A stretch of DNA of 64,000 nt from Schistocephalus solidus (GCA_017591395.1 WEDG01007144.1:1-64000), one strand, 5' to 3'; shown: positions 23,190-35,136, counted from the stretch's first letter. The notes: generated by a model from the sequence alone, not told the origin. Program-made: numbers and translations.

Positions 23190-26030
23190 CATCTTAACTT
23201 GTCCTAGTGTTCCCAGAGGCATTTACGGTAGTCGTGCTTGTTACCGTTTTTACTTGGGTAGGGCCTGCAACAACTTCTCTATTACTTTCAATAGTTCGTG
23301 AGGGAACTGCTCTTTTTACGGTTGCTAGTCTTACTTTCGTGTTTTATTTTTTGTCTAGATTTTAACCATAGTATATTTGAACCACAGGTTGTAATTTGTC
23401 GCACTGTAACTAGCTGTCGATGTTCAAGACAACCGAAAAACATAACAACACTCAGTATTTCACCGGCGATGGGCCTTCTTCTTATTATTCGGCTAACAAA
23501 GCGTCGCTTCGGAACTCACATTATGTCAACTGGTTATTTGAAATGCGTTTAACAGAGATAGTGAGAAGGCAGACTTGCAACGGCCAACGGGTATTGAGGG
23601 ATTCGTAACTGTGGGGAATGCTTGTTTTTTGCGTCTAGATGTCAAGCCACGTGTTATTTGCCAGTCAAATGTAGGTGGAAGAAGTGTCTAGTGGGCGGAC
23701 ATGTGAGGAAATTACTACGTGAGCAACGGAGATTTCAGCCACATGAAGGGAAAACGTGCTGTTAAACGCGGAAAAGGGCAATGCACCCTTTAAAACCCCA
23801 GCGGCGAACAACATAGAGTGCAATGGAGCGGCTCTAGCTTTGAATTCCAGAAAACAGTCATGACTGGCATAAAACCATTGCAAATGCAAGCTGGGATGCC
23901 ACCACTTCTAGTGAAAACAAGCGCCGTTATTGTTTACACACATTATTAAAACTCCCATTTTAATCCCTCGAGGGCGATTCTTCAAGAAGTTGCTGTGACA
24001 AAGAGGTAGACTGACTATAAACTGGAGAAGGGCCAAATTCTCGATTTCAGAGCATTTTCGTCCGGGCAGACTGAATGGCGACCTCGGAGATAATTATGAA
24101 CAACTGAGCTTCTTTGATTTGCATATTTTGAATTTCGAGAAAAATGAGCAGCACTTGTGTTCCCCGCTTCGTTTGCCAGTTCTTATTGTCGCAGCATGAC
24201 AATAAACATTAGACTGCACACTTGCAATGGCCAAAATCAGGCCAACAGAGGTACTAAAACTACGTAAAACGAAGGTGGTGAGGAAAGTCACAGGTACGGA
24301 TACAGTTGGGGTGTGCGTCGATGTCCTCGAGTATTTCAGCAAGGTGTAATTGCAGTCAAATGCACTCGCGTTTTTGCAATGCATCATATGAGATGTCCAC
24401 TTTGAGGGACATTAAAAGATTCACGGTAAGTCACGCGGCATTTCCGTACAGATGTCCCAGTAATGTTTTGCCATGGCGTAAACAACACACTGTGGCCGCA
24501 AGGATAGTGGTCTCCATTTTTTCACGCTAAGAATCGGTAACGTCACCAGTCAACTTGAAGATGATTACAATGTGCATGTTCTTTTTCAAAATATATAATA
24601 AGTGCTGTTTTACTCAGAAGCTTACACGTCATCTGTATTTCACTATTTATTTCAACTTTCTAAAAATATGGGTGCGTTAACAATGTTTAATTTTAATTTG
24701 CTGAAGTGACGGAGGCATTGAAGAGATTGTGAAACAGTTGGGTTTATTAAAATTTATTATTATTATTATTATTATTATTAAATTTTCAGACCACATTACA
24801 ATCTCTTTTTTCAGAACGCATGAAACAAATTTTATGATTTGGAGACGACTTATTAGCGCTCATCGTTCGTTATTTCAGCCAATATTTTCCCAGAAAACTA
24901 TGCATTATAGTCACGTGTGCACCTTCCGCTTATGAAAAAAATTAAATCCATCAAACGGTAGCTCTCGTACATTTGCGGAGGACTCATGTGCCTAGTTATC
25001 CGGTAAATTGTATCTTCTATCTGAGCTGGAGAACCGGAGATGCATACACAGCCACTTTTCTCGCGCATACATACTCCTGTGTTTATAATTAGTGTTTTTA
25101 ACTGGGAGCATGCCGCCCAAAGACAACGAGATGGCATACTGACATTAGGCTACCTTAGTGATGCAAGACAGAAGACTTACTTTTATGCCCCAATACTAAG
25201 CAGTTGCTGATTTATCTTGCAAACTTTAAAATGGTTTTTAGTGTCTGAGGCACAACCAGTCTTGTTTCGCAAATGGGGACCTGACATTCTGTTTCAGTCG
25301 GATGTTTGAAGTCAAATGTGCCCTTTTTTCGAAAGCTCCATTTTCTGCTCAAACGAGCTACATTGTTAAAAACGAACCAGAATTTGTTAATAAATGTGAA
25401 TTGGGATTTACTACACGGAGTGCAGGCATTTTGCAGGGCAGTCATGTTTTCAGCGCCTATCTCTGCCAACGGACTTTGGGGTCACGCAAGGCAATGAGGA
25501 ATGAAACTTGCTTCATGCCTCAAACTGAGTGACTTGCCAGGTTGCTCATTCTGATTAGAATCTAGCCGTGTAAAGAACGTTGAGGGAAAATAGGGCAAGA
25601 GCGAAGCTCGGCAAGCACGGTATGGCGTGTCTCCAGCTGTTCGCAATACGCAGTTATGCCAACTAATTATTCACTTTGCTCTTGCCCACTGGCGTTCCCG
25701 AGTGTTCCTCTAGCAGCCACGAGAGGCTGTTCAGCGATCACCTGTGTTGCAACTGGGAATCGTTTCATAAAGAATGGCATTTCACTCGAGCAGACGCCTG
25801 TCGCGCAGGATCCTCACCACTTGCATCTTTCTACCTTCAAAGTAAAATTCGACCGAGCAAATCCAACAGCAAATTTAAAAGTACAGTTGTGCTGAGCAGG
25901 TAGGTCAATGAATTTGGCCAACTACCTTCGAGATTATAAACCGGTTCCTCCGTTTTTTCAGCATGCTTTCACAGTTTGCCCTTTCTGCAGCAAATTCAGT
26001 TTGAACTTCTGGTATAACGTGTTGTATCTC
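23190..26030. other. No recognisable gene; one (TTA)n run
   Basis: A (TTA)n run lies at 24753-24780. A frame at 25676-25903 is followed near its end by a donor-like AG|GTAGGT, but no acceptor-exon-donor unit with coding character could be supported. Confidence 0.35.
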
Positions 26031-26900
26031 ATACACCCGATACTGTCTGTTGGCTAGCCCCACCTTCTCCTGTTTTTATTCACTGTCTTTCCCGTTGCCT
26101 TGATCCTGCTTTTTCACTACTTCTTCTCTGTCTTTTGCCTGCTGAGCGTAGAAATTTCACCAGTTTTCTTAAAATAAATATTCACCCTTTTCCACCTACC
26201 ACACCCTCCTTCGCACATTAATATTAACACCCATATTATTCTCTTTCCCACACTATTTTTCCGCCCTCCTCATCTTAGTACATTCAGCTTTCCTTACCTA
26301 TCTCCTATTATGTTGATATCTCATAGCCTTTTAGCCCTCTATTTTTTCTGGTTCCACTGCCCCTCCCTGACTCCTCACCTCGAGTCGTTTTCGGATCATA
26401 ACTTGGCCCTTCGTGTTATTCATTTTTGCTTTGACTCATTCTCTTGCCTTTCTACAAGTTTGTCTGCTATCCTATCTCACGATCCTCCTTCCCGTTCTCT
26501 CCCCTTCCTCAAAGTTTCTCCCATTGCATTGTCGTCTTCGTCTTCGCCTCCACTGCCCCTGTACCTGCCACCGTCATCAGCACCGACCCCATCACTACTA
26601 TCACCAACACACCACCACCACCAGCAGCACTATTACCGCATTAATTCCTCATACCATTGCCAATCTTCTATTATGCCGTTCAATTCCCTCCGCTACTTCT
26701 GCATCAGCTCATGTTCCTGCCAAATTTTTTACATTCCGCCCGATGCTCCTTCAAGTGGTCACACCGTCCTCGGCTCACACGTGTTCAACTGCTGGCGTCA
26801 ACTGTACTTTTTTGTTGACGACGTCCATGCGGTTCTTCCATCCGCTTCTTTGCGCAACATATGTCACGAATCCTAAAACTCCAGATGCGCTGAATGTATC
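26031..26900 (+). other. Pyrimidine-rich tract
   Basis: About 870 bp strongly biased to C and T on the plus strand, with CACCACCACCAC and TCTTCGTCTTCG patches. Frames of 188 and 176 codons overlap in it, but their Ser/Pro/Leu-rich content follows from the base bias. Called a compositional feature, not a gene. Confidence 0.5.
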
Positions 26901-27440
26901 ACGAGCAGGAGGGCAGCAGCAGCAGAAGGAGGAGGAGGGGTGAGGCGTTCGGTGCCTGAGAGTACTTTGAGGGACGGGGGGTTCCCGCCGCGGGTGTGGT
27001 GGGTCTCAGTGTGAATCACGCACACATTTCAACCGAGGTCCAAGCACCTAGGTGCACACATGTCCTTTTGTAAAGATCGGCCGATTCAGGGCTCGGTCCC
27101 AACAACCCTCACAGCCGCTTTGTCGGTTGTCCCACAGATCCTGCCCAGCCACCCCCTCCTTCTCCCCGCCACGCCCAGAAACTTGTTCCAGTCGGTCGAG
27201 AGAAGCGTGAAGACCACACGATGCATGCGCATGTGGCCTCGGCACGCACAGCCCTTGCGATATAATTTGTGTCGCAACCATGAGTTGGCATGCACGTAAA
27301 ATATGTCAGCATGGGGCATTTTAACCTTACAATTTGCCGAGTAACTTTGAGGCAAGAATGGGATTGCTACATGCAGGAACTTTTCCAATAATTAGATAAT
27401 TGAATGCTGTGGAACAAAGTAGATATTATTAGTATTTAGT
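26901..27440. other. No recognisable gene
   Basis: Short overlapping frames, no motif. Confidence 0.35.
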
Positions 27441-28205
27441 GAAACCATGGCTTGGAAGGCTGCCAATCTGACGCTTACACCAGACAACGCCGTCGGCCCA
27501 GTGTATGTGTTGTGTGTGTGTCGAGTGGCTGACCAGTGGACTGGGAGTCAGACGGCGATGGCTCCTCCATATCCCCTGAGTAAGTAAATCCTGGTGTGTG
27601 TGTAATTGGGCCCAGGTCGTGCTGTGGCGCGCGAAGACGGGTACGCCAACCCGTCAGCCAATGCGCCCGCTCCCACATGAGACAACTGACCGGCTCGGAT
27701 GGTGGTCTGATTGTGGGGGTGGGGGAGAGAGTGAGAATGACAGCTCAGCGCATGTTCCTCACTATAAACAATCTGACGCGCTTGAAACTATCACTGTGCG
27801 CTAAAAGCCGTGGCTTGGAAGGTTGCCAACTGACGGGAACACTCGGACCGCGTGGTCAGCCCAATGTGTGTTTTGTGTGGAGTGGCTGACTGGCGGACTG
27901 AGAGTCAGGCTGCAATGGCTCCTTCTTACTGTCGCCTTTATGGCACTCCCATTCCGTGGGATCCGAGCCAGGTGTGGTGGTACACCGAGGGGCGGCTCCA
28001 GCCGCGCCAGCCACCTGCGCCCTCTCCCATCTCCGGTCTTCTTGACTCTGTATTGACACCGGGATCAGGTGGGGAGGAGAAGAAAGTGCGATAGCTGCAG
28101 CGCAAGGTTACTGTCACTTAAAACTAATTCACGCACAAGTCACCGTCCCTGCACCACCTGGTGTGGAGCATACGGTTAACCTCGTCAAAATCGACGGTCA
28201 AACTG
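27441..28205 (-). repeat. Family G copy, longest (both internal domains)
   Basis: Inverted relative to the 15-20 kb copies. Landmarks appear in reverse complement: CCATGGCTTGGAAGGCTGCC, CTCCTCCATATCCCC, then CGTGGCTTGGAAGGTTGCC, CAATGGCTCCTTCTTACTG, TCTTCTTGACTCTGTATTG, TCACTTAAAACTAATTCACG. Two related domains, each with a CTTGGAAGG-TGCC block, sit about 370 bp apart. Confidence 0.8.
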
Positions 28206-28379
28206 ACAGCATTTAGTGGGGAAGCTTCAAACAACTTCTATAGGATGGATGGTTAACTTTTATTGCTAGATCGACAATTAACCTCACATTATACCATCTT
28301 CCTCTTTCCGTTTCTCGGACTCTTTGTAATTTGCATATAACCCTGGGCTTAGTACCTAGGATGCTGTTGCATTTGCGGT

Positions 28380-29285
28380 TTACTCTGTTCTAAGAGGACG
28401 TGACAAGGGGTTCTGTGCGTGGGTACTTGTGCATTTCTTGACTACTCTTCACGCCATGACCTCCTAAGCAAAACATCTAAGCGCGGCTCTCCTGGCTGGA
28501 TCGTGTCCTGGATTGACGTTTATTTTACCTTCTGCACTCAGTTTGTCCAGTGTAATGCTCCAATGTGCCGTCTTGTCCCCTCACCTCTTTTTACCTCACA
28601 CGGATGAGCTGAACTCTCCCAACGATGGCTTATGTGTCAAGTATGTCGACGATATGGTTGTTGATCGCCCTATTAAAAAGGACCCATCTCCAGGTTCTGA
28701 AAGATGGTTTGAGTCAGGCCTCTGAATGGTTATTGGAGAAGGGTCTTTGCAGAATGATCACAAATCAGTCTAGTGGGTATTTCGACTGCGATCCTCTCCC
28801 ATTCCTTCACCTTTTGACACTCTTCCCAATGAAGCATCATCCTGTCGGTATCATGGAGTTTCTCTGTCGTCGAATTTCTCTTTCATTTTGTAAACCCTTC
28901 TATTACCATTCGTAGGCTTTTTATTACATCCTTCGGTTATTTTCTTATCACACTCTTCACGCCTTCATTCTCCCTCTTACTATCTATCGTTCTGGTGTTA
29001 TTTTTTCTGTTTTTATCAAAAGTTATCCTCGCTTTAAAACGCGTCTTTCGAATATCCCCTTCTGCTAGTGATCTTTCTTATGTCATTTTGGTTGGGATAA
29101 AACAACAATGGCATACGAAAACGGTCATACAATTGACCTATCGCATTCTGGATGATATATCCATCTACTTCAGTCGGAGCTGATTGCTGTGCAGTCCTTC
29201 TATCATATGCGCCGTAGCATCCGACATATCTTTTGCTGTACAATGGCATCTTAACGTTCAGAATGACCATTTCGGGCACGATACC
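28380..29285 (+). pseudogene. Decayed non-LTR reverse transcriptase, C-terminal part
   Basis: The homology is spread over three frames. 28419 frame: CAFLDYSSRHDLLSKT and SPGWIVSWIDVYFTFCTQFV (palm region A). Next frame: CAVLSPHLFLPHTDEL (region B) and LCVKYVDDMVVDRPI, with an intact YVDD box (region C). Third frame: LKDGLSQASEWLLEKGLC. From 28995: ALKRVFRISPSASDLSY and LTYRILDD, ending with LYNGILTFRM at about 29230-29265 in another frame. The order matches the palm, thumb and C-terminal parts of a LINE-type RT. At least three frameshifts and several stops make it inactive. It differs from the retrotransposon at 17309-19378, which is a separate lineage. Confidence 0.7.
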
Positions 29286-29369
29286 TTACATGTAAAGAGA
29301 CTCAAACAGAGAAACTAAGACTAGGACTGTCACCATTATATGATTGTTCATTTGCTGATTCATGAAATG

Positions 29370-30300
29370 TTAGCGGAAATTCGGAAATGCGTTTTCCATT
29401 AGAAAAGATTGCTTAAGTAAAGTTTTAATAGTAATTTGCATACAGCATAATCCAAATACACCCCAATCATGCCAGGATATCGGTTTTTGAGCAAGCTTCT
29501 CTGCGACTGCCTTCAAAAACTACACTGTAAATAAATGACAGCTTAAGTAGCATACCATTTTGCCTTTGAGTTTCAACGCCCTTATAAATTCAAATATATT
29601 TTATTTAAAAAATGCATTAATATTCCTTCTTATACTTAATTGATAGCAAATCACGTCTTCTTGGAAACTTTACTTCAAGAAAGTGTATCCTGGTGCTTTA
29701 AAAACTTTCTAACCTTACTAAATTCATTGGAACAATTTTGAATTCGAACCTGCTGTTACCCCTGCATTCTGAGTTTTCAAACTACAAGCTATATATTTTC
29801 CGTGTAAAGAAATTATCATATATATGATAAGAGAAGAGGTACTATGTGGCTCAAAAATTTTTTCAGCGAATAAAGAACCATACAGGCAGCATTTATAAAC
29901 GGACAGTAGACACTACACGATCTTCAAAATCTCATAACAAAAACTTTTTAAGACCGAAAACTCCCCTTTCTTCAAGTATAAATCTTGAACACGGCGTTTA
30001 TGTCTATTAAGTATTTTCAAAAAAGAACATTTTATGCACAGTCTCTTTAAAATATATTTGACTTTATAACGGCAATAAAAATCTATAGAAAATGAATATC
30101 ACTCAAGTAGTCATTTTTTCAGTGTAGTCTCTGTAGGCAACCGAAAGGAAGTTTTTCAAAAACTGGTGTGACTGAAATATCATGTTATTATGCTACAGGA
30201 TACTTTCTATTGCAAGCATACTTAACTACTACTTTTCGAAGATAAAACAAATTTTTAAAAAGTTCAGCAAACACATCTATAGCTTTTGGGAACCCTTTTT
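29370..30300 (+). repeat. Family A, AT-rich diverged dispersed repeat
   Basis: Collinear weak matches to 11270-12000 and to 48830-49220 (for example CATTTGAATCTATAA and AGTAGTCATTTTTT). Non-coding. Confidence 0.5.
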
Positions 30301-30379
30301 ATCTGTCAACCTTTGTGAATTTGCATGATTTCCCCAAGGAATGGAGGATGGTTTTGCTGAAATTTCCCGAATGCCACTT

Positions 30380-30380
30380 T

Positions 30381-30432
<52 letters not shown>
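30380..30432. repeat. (TC)n microsatellite
   Basis: About 50 bp of TC repeats. Confidence 0.95.
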
Positions 30433-30434
<2 letters not shown>

Positions 30435-31749
30435 AAAAGACGTAAGATAGTTGGCAGAGATAGTAAATCGTTTCTTGTGCAGCGGACATCGCTCAGACGG
30501 CGAATTCAAACCAGAAATTTCAGTACCAATGTAAGAGGGCATGCTAGATGCTTTCCGGAGAGGGACAGATGGTTAGGCGATCGATCTTTTCTGTTTTTGT
30601 GACGCTTCACTGCTCCTCTAAGCAGCAATCCTAAATTGTATATTTTTAAGGAAAAGAACGGTCATGTCGATGGGTTTCCCCTTCGCCAAGTGAGAGAAAA
30701 TAGGGGGATCTGGGCTCCTCATCCTCTGTTCATAAGCCCGCTTTATCGAGAGTCTATGTACATTTTCTTCCTGGTGAAATGGAAAGATGTAGCGGGTCAA
30801 AAGCATGAAGGCTTGACGTCTCGGCAAAGTCAGGCAGCATCTGTATGTTTGAAAACAACGTATGTCTTCACTGCTTCTTCAAATTCCTGGACTACACGCA
30901 TTGTTTTCCTAGTAAACAACTCCATTTAACCCTGTATCTCATAGAAAGGCCGTCTAGCTGAATATGTTTAGCAGGAAATCTGGGCTGCGTGAGTGGTAGC
31001 ATATGACCACACTAAAAACGTCAGTAAAAGATGAGCTACGTTGCAAACCCGAAGTGTACTGCCCAGCGGGTTTGCTACCGCTTATTGAAACGTATTTTGG
31101 CTTACTAGATTTAACAATCATCGGACGAACTACAGCCCGTGTAACTGTTCAGGTAAGTGAGAATAGATTTTTAACATGATCACCTCCTGGGGGAAAAATT
31201 TTTGTCCGGATTTGGTGAGAAAGTTCGTCGGCTGCCCGCAAGCAGTTGACTGATGATGCATTACTGGAAAAGCGTCCAGCAATCAATTCTGTGATTTGAC
31301 GACTAAATGACGAAAATCAAGGATAAGACTACCAACACATGTGTCGGTAAAAGCCAAAAGGCAATTTTCCAAAAGCGATTGAGAAGGAAGAGATGCAATC
31401 CCTGAAAAAAGAGTTACTCACATGACGTTCCGGATTTGCACCCAAATCAAACATCAGAGATAGTGAATGGCGTGGGCAGTGGGCATATAAAGGTTACGAA
31501 ATTCGTAAGCTTGAGTTTCTGGGCGACTATATAGCCTATAAAAACCAATAAATGGCGCATCCAACACAGATGCTTGTAATTTGCGCAGTGATCATTTAAG
31601 CACCCACATCCCCATAGCTATTTATCGCAAATGACATCATCGGTCCTGGTTATTGGCATAAAATGGCCCAACGATTTGGTTGACTAACAAGTTCACTGGG
31701 GGCAGTGTTCGACGGCCTGCCTACGTACAGACAGAATGATATTACCGAA
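30433..31749. other. No recognisable gene
   Basis: No motif-bearing frame or shared repeat was noticed. Confidence 0.35.
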
Positions 31750-31898
31750 AAAAACAAGGAAGACTAAAATAGCCAATTCTGGCTTAGTATCCGTCATCAG
31801 CCAGCCATACCCAACATCAGGCGCTGCGGCGCCCGAGGATTCGAACTCGTGACCTGTTGGTTAGCAGTCAAACGCTCTACCCATTGCGCCACGAGCTT
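31750..31898 (-). mobile_element. Family S tRNA-derived SINE
   Basis: On the minus strand: GTGGCGCAATGGGTAGAG (A-box-like), an anticodon-loop-like CTGCTAA, then GAGTTCGAATCCTC (B box), followed by the shared body (GGGTATGGCTGGCTGATGAC). The head resembles a tRNA with anticodon GCT but the acceptor stem is not paired, so it is a SINE head and not a tRNA gene. No (TA)n tail remains. Confidence 0.75.
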
Positions 31899-32799
31899 GA
31901 CTACGTTCGCCGCCTAGGTAACGTTTATGGAGGAGGGAGGTGATTTCACTTCTTAATGGACCCACATGAATTTCCGCTTTCGTTGAAATTGAGGTGGTTG
32001 GGTTTCGTTGGTTAAGCCACGACATCATTCCTACCCACTGCCACTGTATGTTTGACTATCCTCGTCCAGAGAAATCTCCCAATTTCTCGAACGTCTTTGT
32101 TTTTCCCGCACCTGCAACAGATCTGGCTAGCGACTCCAGAGGTTTTCTTTCGTGAAAGCAGGTCTTTTAGGCTAACTTATTTAAGGCTGAGTGATGCATT
32201 ATGTCTTGCACCTCTCTCGGCACTCATAATGTCTGTTCTTTTCTTGTTTAGCCTCCTGACATTTCTTATGAAGCTTCGGTTGCCAATCTTAAAGGAGCTA
32301 TCAGATAATTATTCTGCCATATGAGCGAGCGTTCGGACAAGTCATGAACACTTCTGAACCCTCAGCTGCTTTTTCAAACTAACTGACGCAATCCTTAGGC
32401 AGGCACAACTGCGCTTAAAAGACCTGCTACCACGACCTGAAACCCTCCATCTTGCAAGACCCAGGAGTTCTGATCGTTTCTGTTGCTCTCATCCTTCTAC
32501 CACTGTTTCTGTGAGTCAGTATCTTTAATGCTCCACCACGACCATGCAGCATTCGGTCAGTTTCTATTTCTACTGCATCAGGCATCCTCCACGAACCCAC
32601 CTCTTTAGACTCGCTTACAACTCCGGTATCTTGCACGCTGCAGTGGTTCCAATATCTGGGCTTGATTCTTATCGCACCAGTCAGCGGAGATAAATGGTGT
32701 TTAATGTACCTTGCCCGATTGGCCTTTACCAACTCCATTAAGTCCTTATGGTTGTGAGAGCTCAAATTCGATCCAGAAACGTGTTTATTGCCGAGCTGC
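31899..32799. other. No recognisable gene
   Basis: Short frames only, with no motif. Confidence 0.35.
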
Positions 32800-32822
32800 A
32801 TATATATATATATATATATACA
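32800..32822. repeat. (TA)n microsatellite
   Basis: About 23 bp of TA upstream of a SINE head. Confidence 0.95.
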
Positions 32823-32823
32823 T

Positions 32824-32984
32824 ATGCTCAATGGTAGAGCGTTCGACTCAAATACCAAAGGTCGCGGGTTCGAATCCCAGGTGGTCCACACTTGGGATTG
32901 GGTATGACTGGCTGATGACGGCTAATAAGCCAGAAATGGCCATTCCGGTCTCCCTTGTCTTTGTCGGTTCCACTTTATCAACAC
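32824..32984 (+). mobile_element. Family S tRNA-derived SINE with (TA)n tail
   Basis: ATGCTCAATGGTAGAGCG (A box), CTCAAAT loop (anticodon CAA-like), GGGTTCGAATCCCAGG (B box), then the body with GGGTATGACTGGCTGATGAC, and the 3' end CTTTGTCGGTTCCAC, followed by (TA)n at 32985. The first bases of the tRNA-like part are missing and replaced by (TA)n. Confidence 0.8.
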
Positions 32985-33003
32985 ATATATATATATATAT
33001 ATA
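32984..33003. repeat. (TA)n shared by two SINE tails
   Basis: A single TA run lies between the 3' ends of two SINEs in opposite orientation (32824-32984 plus and 33005-33173 minus). Confidence 0.9.
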
Positions 33004-33004
33004 G

Positions 33005-33173
33005 GCAGAATAACATGACCGACAAAGACAAGGGAGACTGGAATGGCCATTTCTGGCTTATTAGCCATCATCAGTCAGTCATACCCAACCCCAGGCGCTG
33101 CGACGCCCGAGCCCTGAACTCGCGACCTTGTTGGGCAGACGTCCAACACTCTACCCACTGCGCCACGAGCTCG
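33005..33173 (-). mobile_element. Family S tRNA-derived SINE
   Basis: Inverted copy with head GAGCTCGTGGCGCAGTGGG, a damaged B box (GAGTTCAGGGCTCGG) and body ending CTTTGTCGGTCATG at the shared (TA)n. The plus-strand leader-like CAGTTTCGATCGGGAATAT follows at about 33182. Confidence 0.8.
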
Positions 33174-33447
33174 TTTTCTTGCCAGTTTCGATCGGGAATA
33201 TTAACAATGATAGTTGGGTGCTCACCGATCGGTGACATAACGCCTCAATCGACAATTTGATCTGACTGTTTCGCCTATTGCCCGTCAGCCTCGCTGATAA
33301 AGCCAACAGGGAGGATCGATCAGGGATTTTTCCACCGAACAAATTACACCGTCTGTGACAAAGGAGGAAAAAAGTAGATCGAAGTCCCGTTTCAGATGGA
33401 TTGCGTTGTTCCCCATCCGAAAAAAATAGTGTCAGTATGCCAGGATG
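33174..33447 (-). repeat. SINE leader segment, then unassigned sequence
   Basis: 33180-33240 resembles the leader seen beside other family S copies (GATCGGGAATAT … GCTCACCGATCG). The rest is unassigned. Confidence 0.4.

Positions 33448-33500
<53 letters not shown>
33448..33500. repeat. (TC)n(AC)n compound microsatellite
   Basis: TC repeats to about 33468, then AC repeats to 33500. Confidence 0.95.
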
Positions 33501-34175
33501 TGCAAGTTGTGTTTTTTTCCTTTACAGTGTCTGCAAACTAGTTCCGGTCTGTGGTTTTGGGACCGATGGTTTGGAGGTAGAAGCGGGGTGTTTGAATGAC
33601 GAGCGTTGGTGCTGTATGAATGGTATGGGCGTTTACACATTCGTGCTATTTGATACCCAGTGACATTTGTAACGAATGTTGTGTACTTATGCTCAACCAA
33701 CAGACCACGAGCGTGAGCAACTATTCCACAGAGGGAAAAGTGTGTTTGAGCAACTACGCACGTCAGAGGTAGACCGACACGGAAATGAGAAACCGCGACA
33801 GCACCTGTTTCGTGCCATTCGCAGCCGAGCACCAAGATCTACGACCGGGAAAAATCGATGCACCGAGATACAAGACGCATTTGGCCTGCATGTGAGGTCA
33901 GTAATATCTTAAAGCAGCAATTCGGTCATTGTCTCCACGCCAATTATGTTTTACTTGTTCGTTTTAACGGCTGACCGGTTCTAACCTTTCAGCGATTCTT
34001 ACCACCTGGTGACCGTGTTAATTTGCCCTTAGACACTTTTCCGATGCAGCACGCTGGTATAGATAGGAATTGCGTACGTACCTCCACTCTGCAATTATAA
34101 CTAGACCAACTTCAGCCTGGTTGTTGTTTGACTGTTCGTGACCTTTGCCACGCATACGAAGCTTGTTTGCGTCGG
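33501..34175. other. No recognisable gene
   Basis: Short antisense-overlapping frames only. Confidence 0.35.
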
Positions 34176-34179
34176 AAAG

Positions 34180-34280
34180 CCACTTGATCAGTGTGCTCGA
34201 TTCGGTGGGATTCGAACCCACGCAAGCAAGGGGAAGGCTGTAGTCCAGCCAACGCTCTAGCCAAGTGAGCTACGAGTTTT
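34180..34280 (-). mobile_element. tRNA-like SINE head, second type (long variable arm)
   Basis: Minus strand: GTAGCTCACTTGGCTAGAGC (A box), GGACTAC loop framed by GGCT/AGCC, a long variable arm, then GTGGGTTCGAATCCCAC (perfect T arm). This is closer to a type II tRNA (Ser/Leu-like) than the family S heads. No intact acceptor stem was found. Confidence 0.6.
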
Positions 34281-34484
34281 TCACAAGTGGGTCAAATTTA
34301 TTATTCAAATCTGCCAATATTCTCTACTAATTAATTGTGCCTGGTAGTCATCTTGTGGATTCTAGATTGATTGCTTAGGAAATCCCGCTTGTGCAGTCAG
34401 CTTACTGTATCAGAATCGGTGGATTCCATACGTTGCAGTAGGCTTGGTTGGTAGCTTGACCCCAGTTTGATTAAACTCACGGCT
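34281..34484. other. Unassigned; short tail repeat
   Basis: The start (TTTTTCACAAGTGGGTCAAA … CTGCCAATATTCTCTACTAA) recurs at 34577-34631. Confidence 0.5.
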
Positions 34485-34575
34485 CCTGGGGGCCTCGTAG
34501 CTCAGTTGGCTTGAGTGTTGGCTGTATTAAAGTCTTTCTCTTGCTGTCGTGGGCTCGAATCCAACCGAGGCCGCC
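34485..34575 (+). mobile_element. tRNA-like SINE head with paired acceptor stem
   Basis: GGCCTCG and CGAGGCC can form a perfect 7-bp acceptor stem around GTAGCTCAGTTGGCTTGAG (D arm) and GGGCTCGAATCC (B-box-like, T loop changed). The anticodon stem does not pair and no CCA-independent criteria are met, so a tRNA pseudogene or SINE head is more likely than a working tRNA. The tail shared with 34281 follows, ending in (TA)n. Confidence 0.5.
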
Positions 34576-34628
34576 AAGTTTTTCACAAGTGGATCAAAGG
34601 AATTATTCACATCTGCCAAAATCATCTA

Positions 34629-34631
<3 letters not shown>

Positions 34632-34694
<63 letters not shown>
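34632..34694. repeat. (TA)n microsatellite
   Basis: About 63 bp of TA between the tail of the tRNA-like element and an inverted family S SINE. Confidence 0.95.
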
Positions 34695-34696
<2 letters not shown>

Positions 34697-34853
34697 AATG
34701 GAACCGACAAAGACAAGGGAGACCGGAATGACCATTTGGCTTATTAGCCGTCATCAGCCAGTCATACCCAATCCCAAGTGTGGCACATCTGGGATTCGAA
34801 CCCGCGACCTTGGTATTTGAGTCGAACGTTTCTACCATTGAGCCACGGGCTCG
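34695..34853 (-). mobile_element. Family S SINE with leader
   Basis: The 3' end abuts (TA)n. The head is GAGCCCGTGGCTCAATGG, with a CTCAAAT loop and a good B box (GGGTTCGAATCCCAG). Upstream on the minus strand (34855-34990) is the ~130-bp leader (GATCGGTGAGCC … CGATCACAACCGACAAAA) found beside other copies. Confidence 0.8.
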
Positions 34854-34991
34854 TTGTTTTGTCGGTTGTGATCGGGAATATGATGATAGTGTGGGGCTCA
34901 CCGATCTGCTTAAGGAACATGCATGTTCCGTTGCGGCCCTGAGAGCTCAGACTAGAGCCTCGCAGGCGGTCGCATAGCGACGTAGCATATG
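34854..34991 (-). repeat. Family S leader segment
   Basis: Matches 62575-62700 closely (GGCTCACCGATCTGCTTAAGG vs GGCTCACCAATCTGTTTAAGG, differing at two bases) and more loosely 5380-5450, 33180-33240 and 52615-52700. It lies 5' of the tRNA-like part and may be the true 5' end of the SINE or a separate partner. Confidence 0.6.
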
Positions 34992-35136
34992 ATGGAATGG
35001 AACCGACAAAGACAGACCGGAATGGCCATTTCTGGCTTATTAGCCGTCATCGGCCAGTCATACCCAATCCCAAGTGGCACACCTGGGATTCAAACCCGCG
35101 ACCTTGGTATTTGAGTCGAACGCTCTACCATTGAGC
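34992..35136 (-). mobile_element. Family S SINE, head truncated by family H
   Basis: Same body and B box region (GGTTTGAATCCCAGG, one change) as the copy at 34695. The head stops at GCTCAATGG; beyond it the sequence switches to a family H copy at about 35137. Confidence 0.8.

Noticed and set aside
25656..25903. Possible exon ending at an AG|GTAGGT donor-like site
   Set aside because: No acceptor fits the frames, and two frames are equally open; one splice-like site is not sufficient.
26310..26943. Plus-strand frames of 188 and 176 codons
   Set aside because: They overlap in different phases within a pyrimidine-rich tract; residue content follows base composition.
34485..34575. Functional tRNA gene
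   Set aside because: Acceptor stem pairs, but the anticodon stem does not, the T loop is altered, and a SINE-like tail with (TA)n follows.
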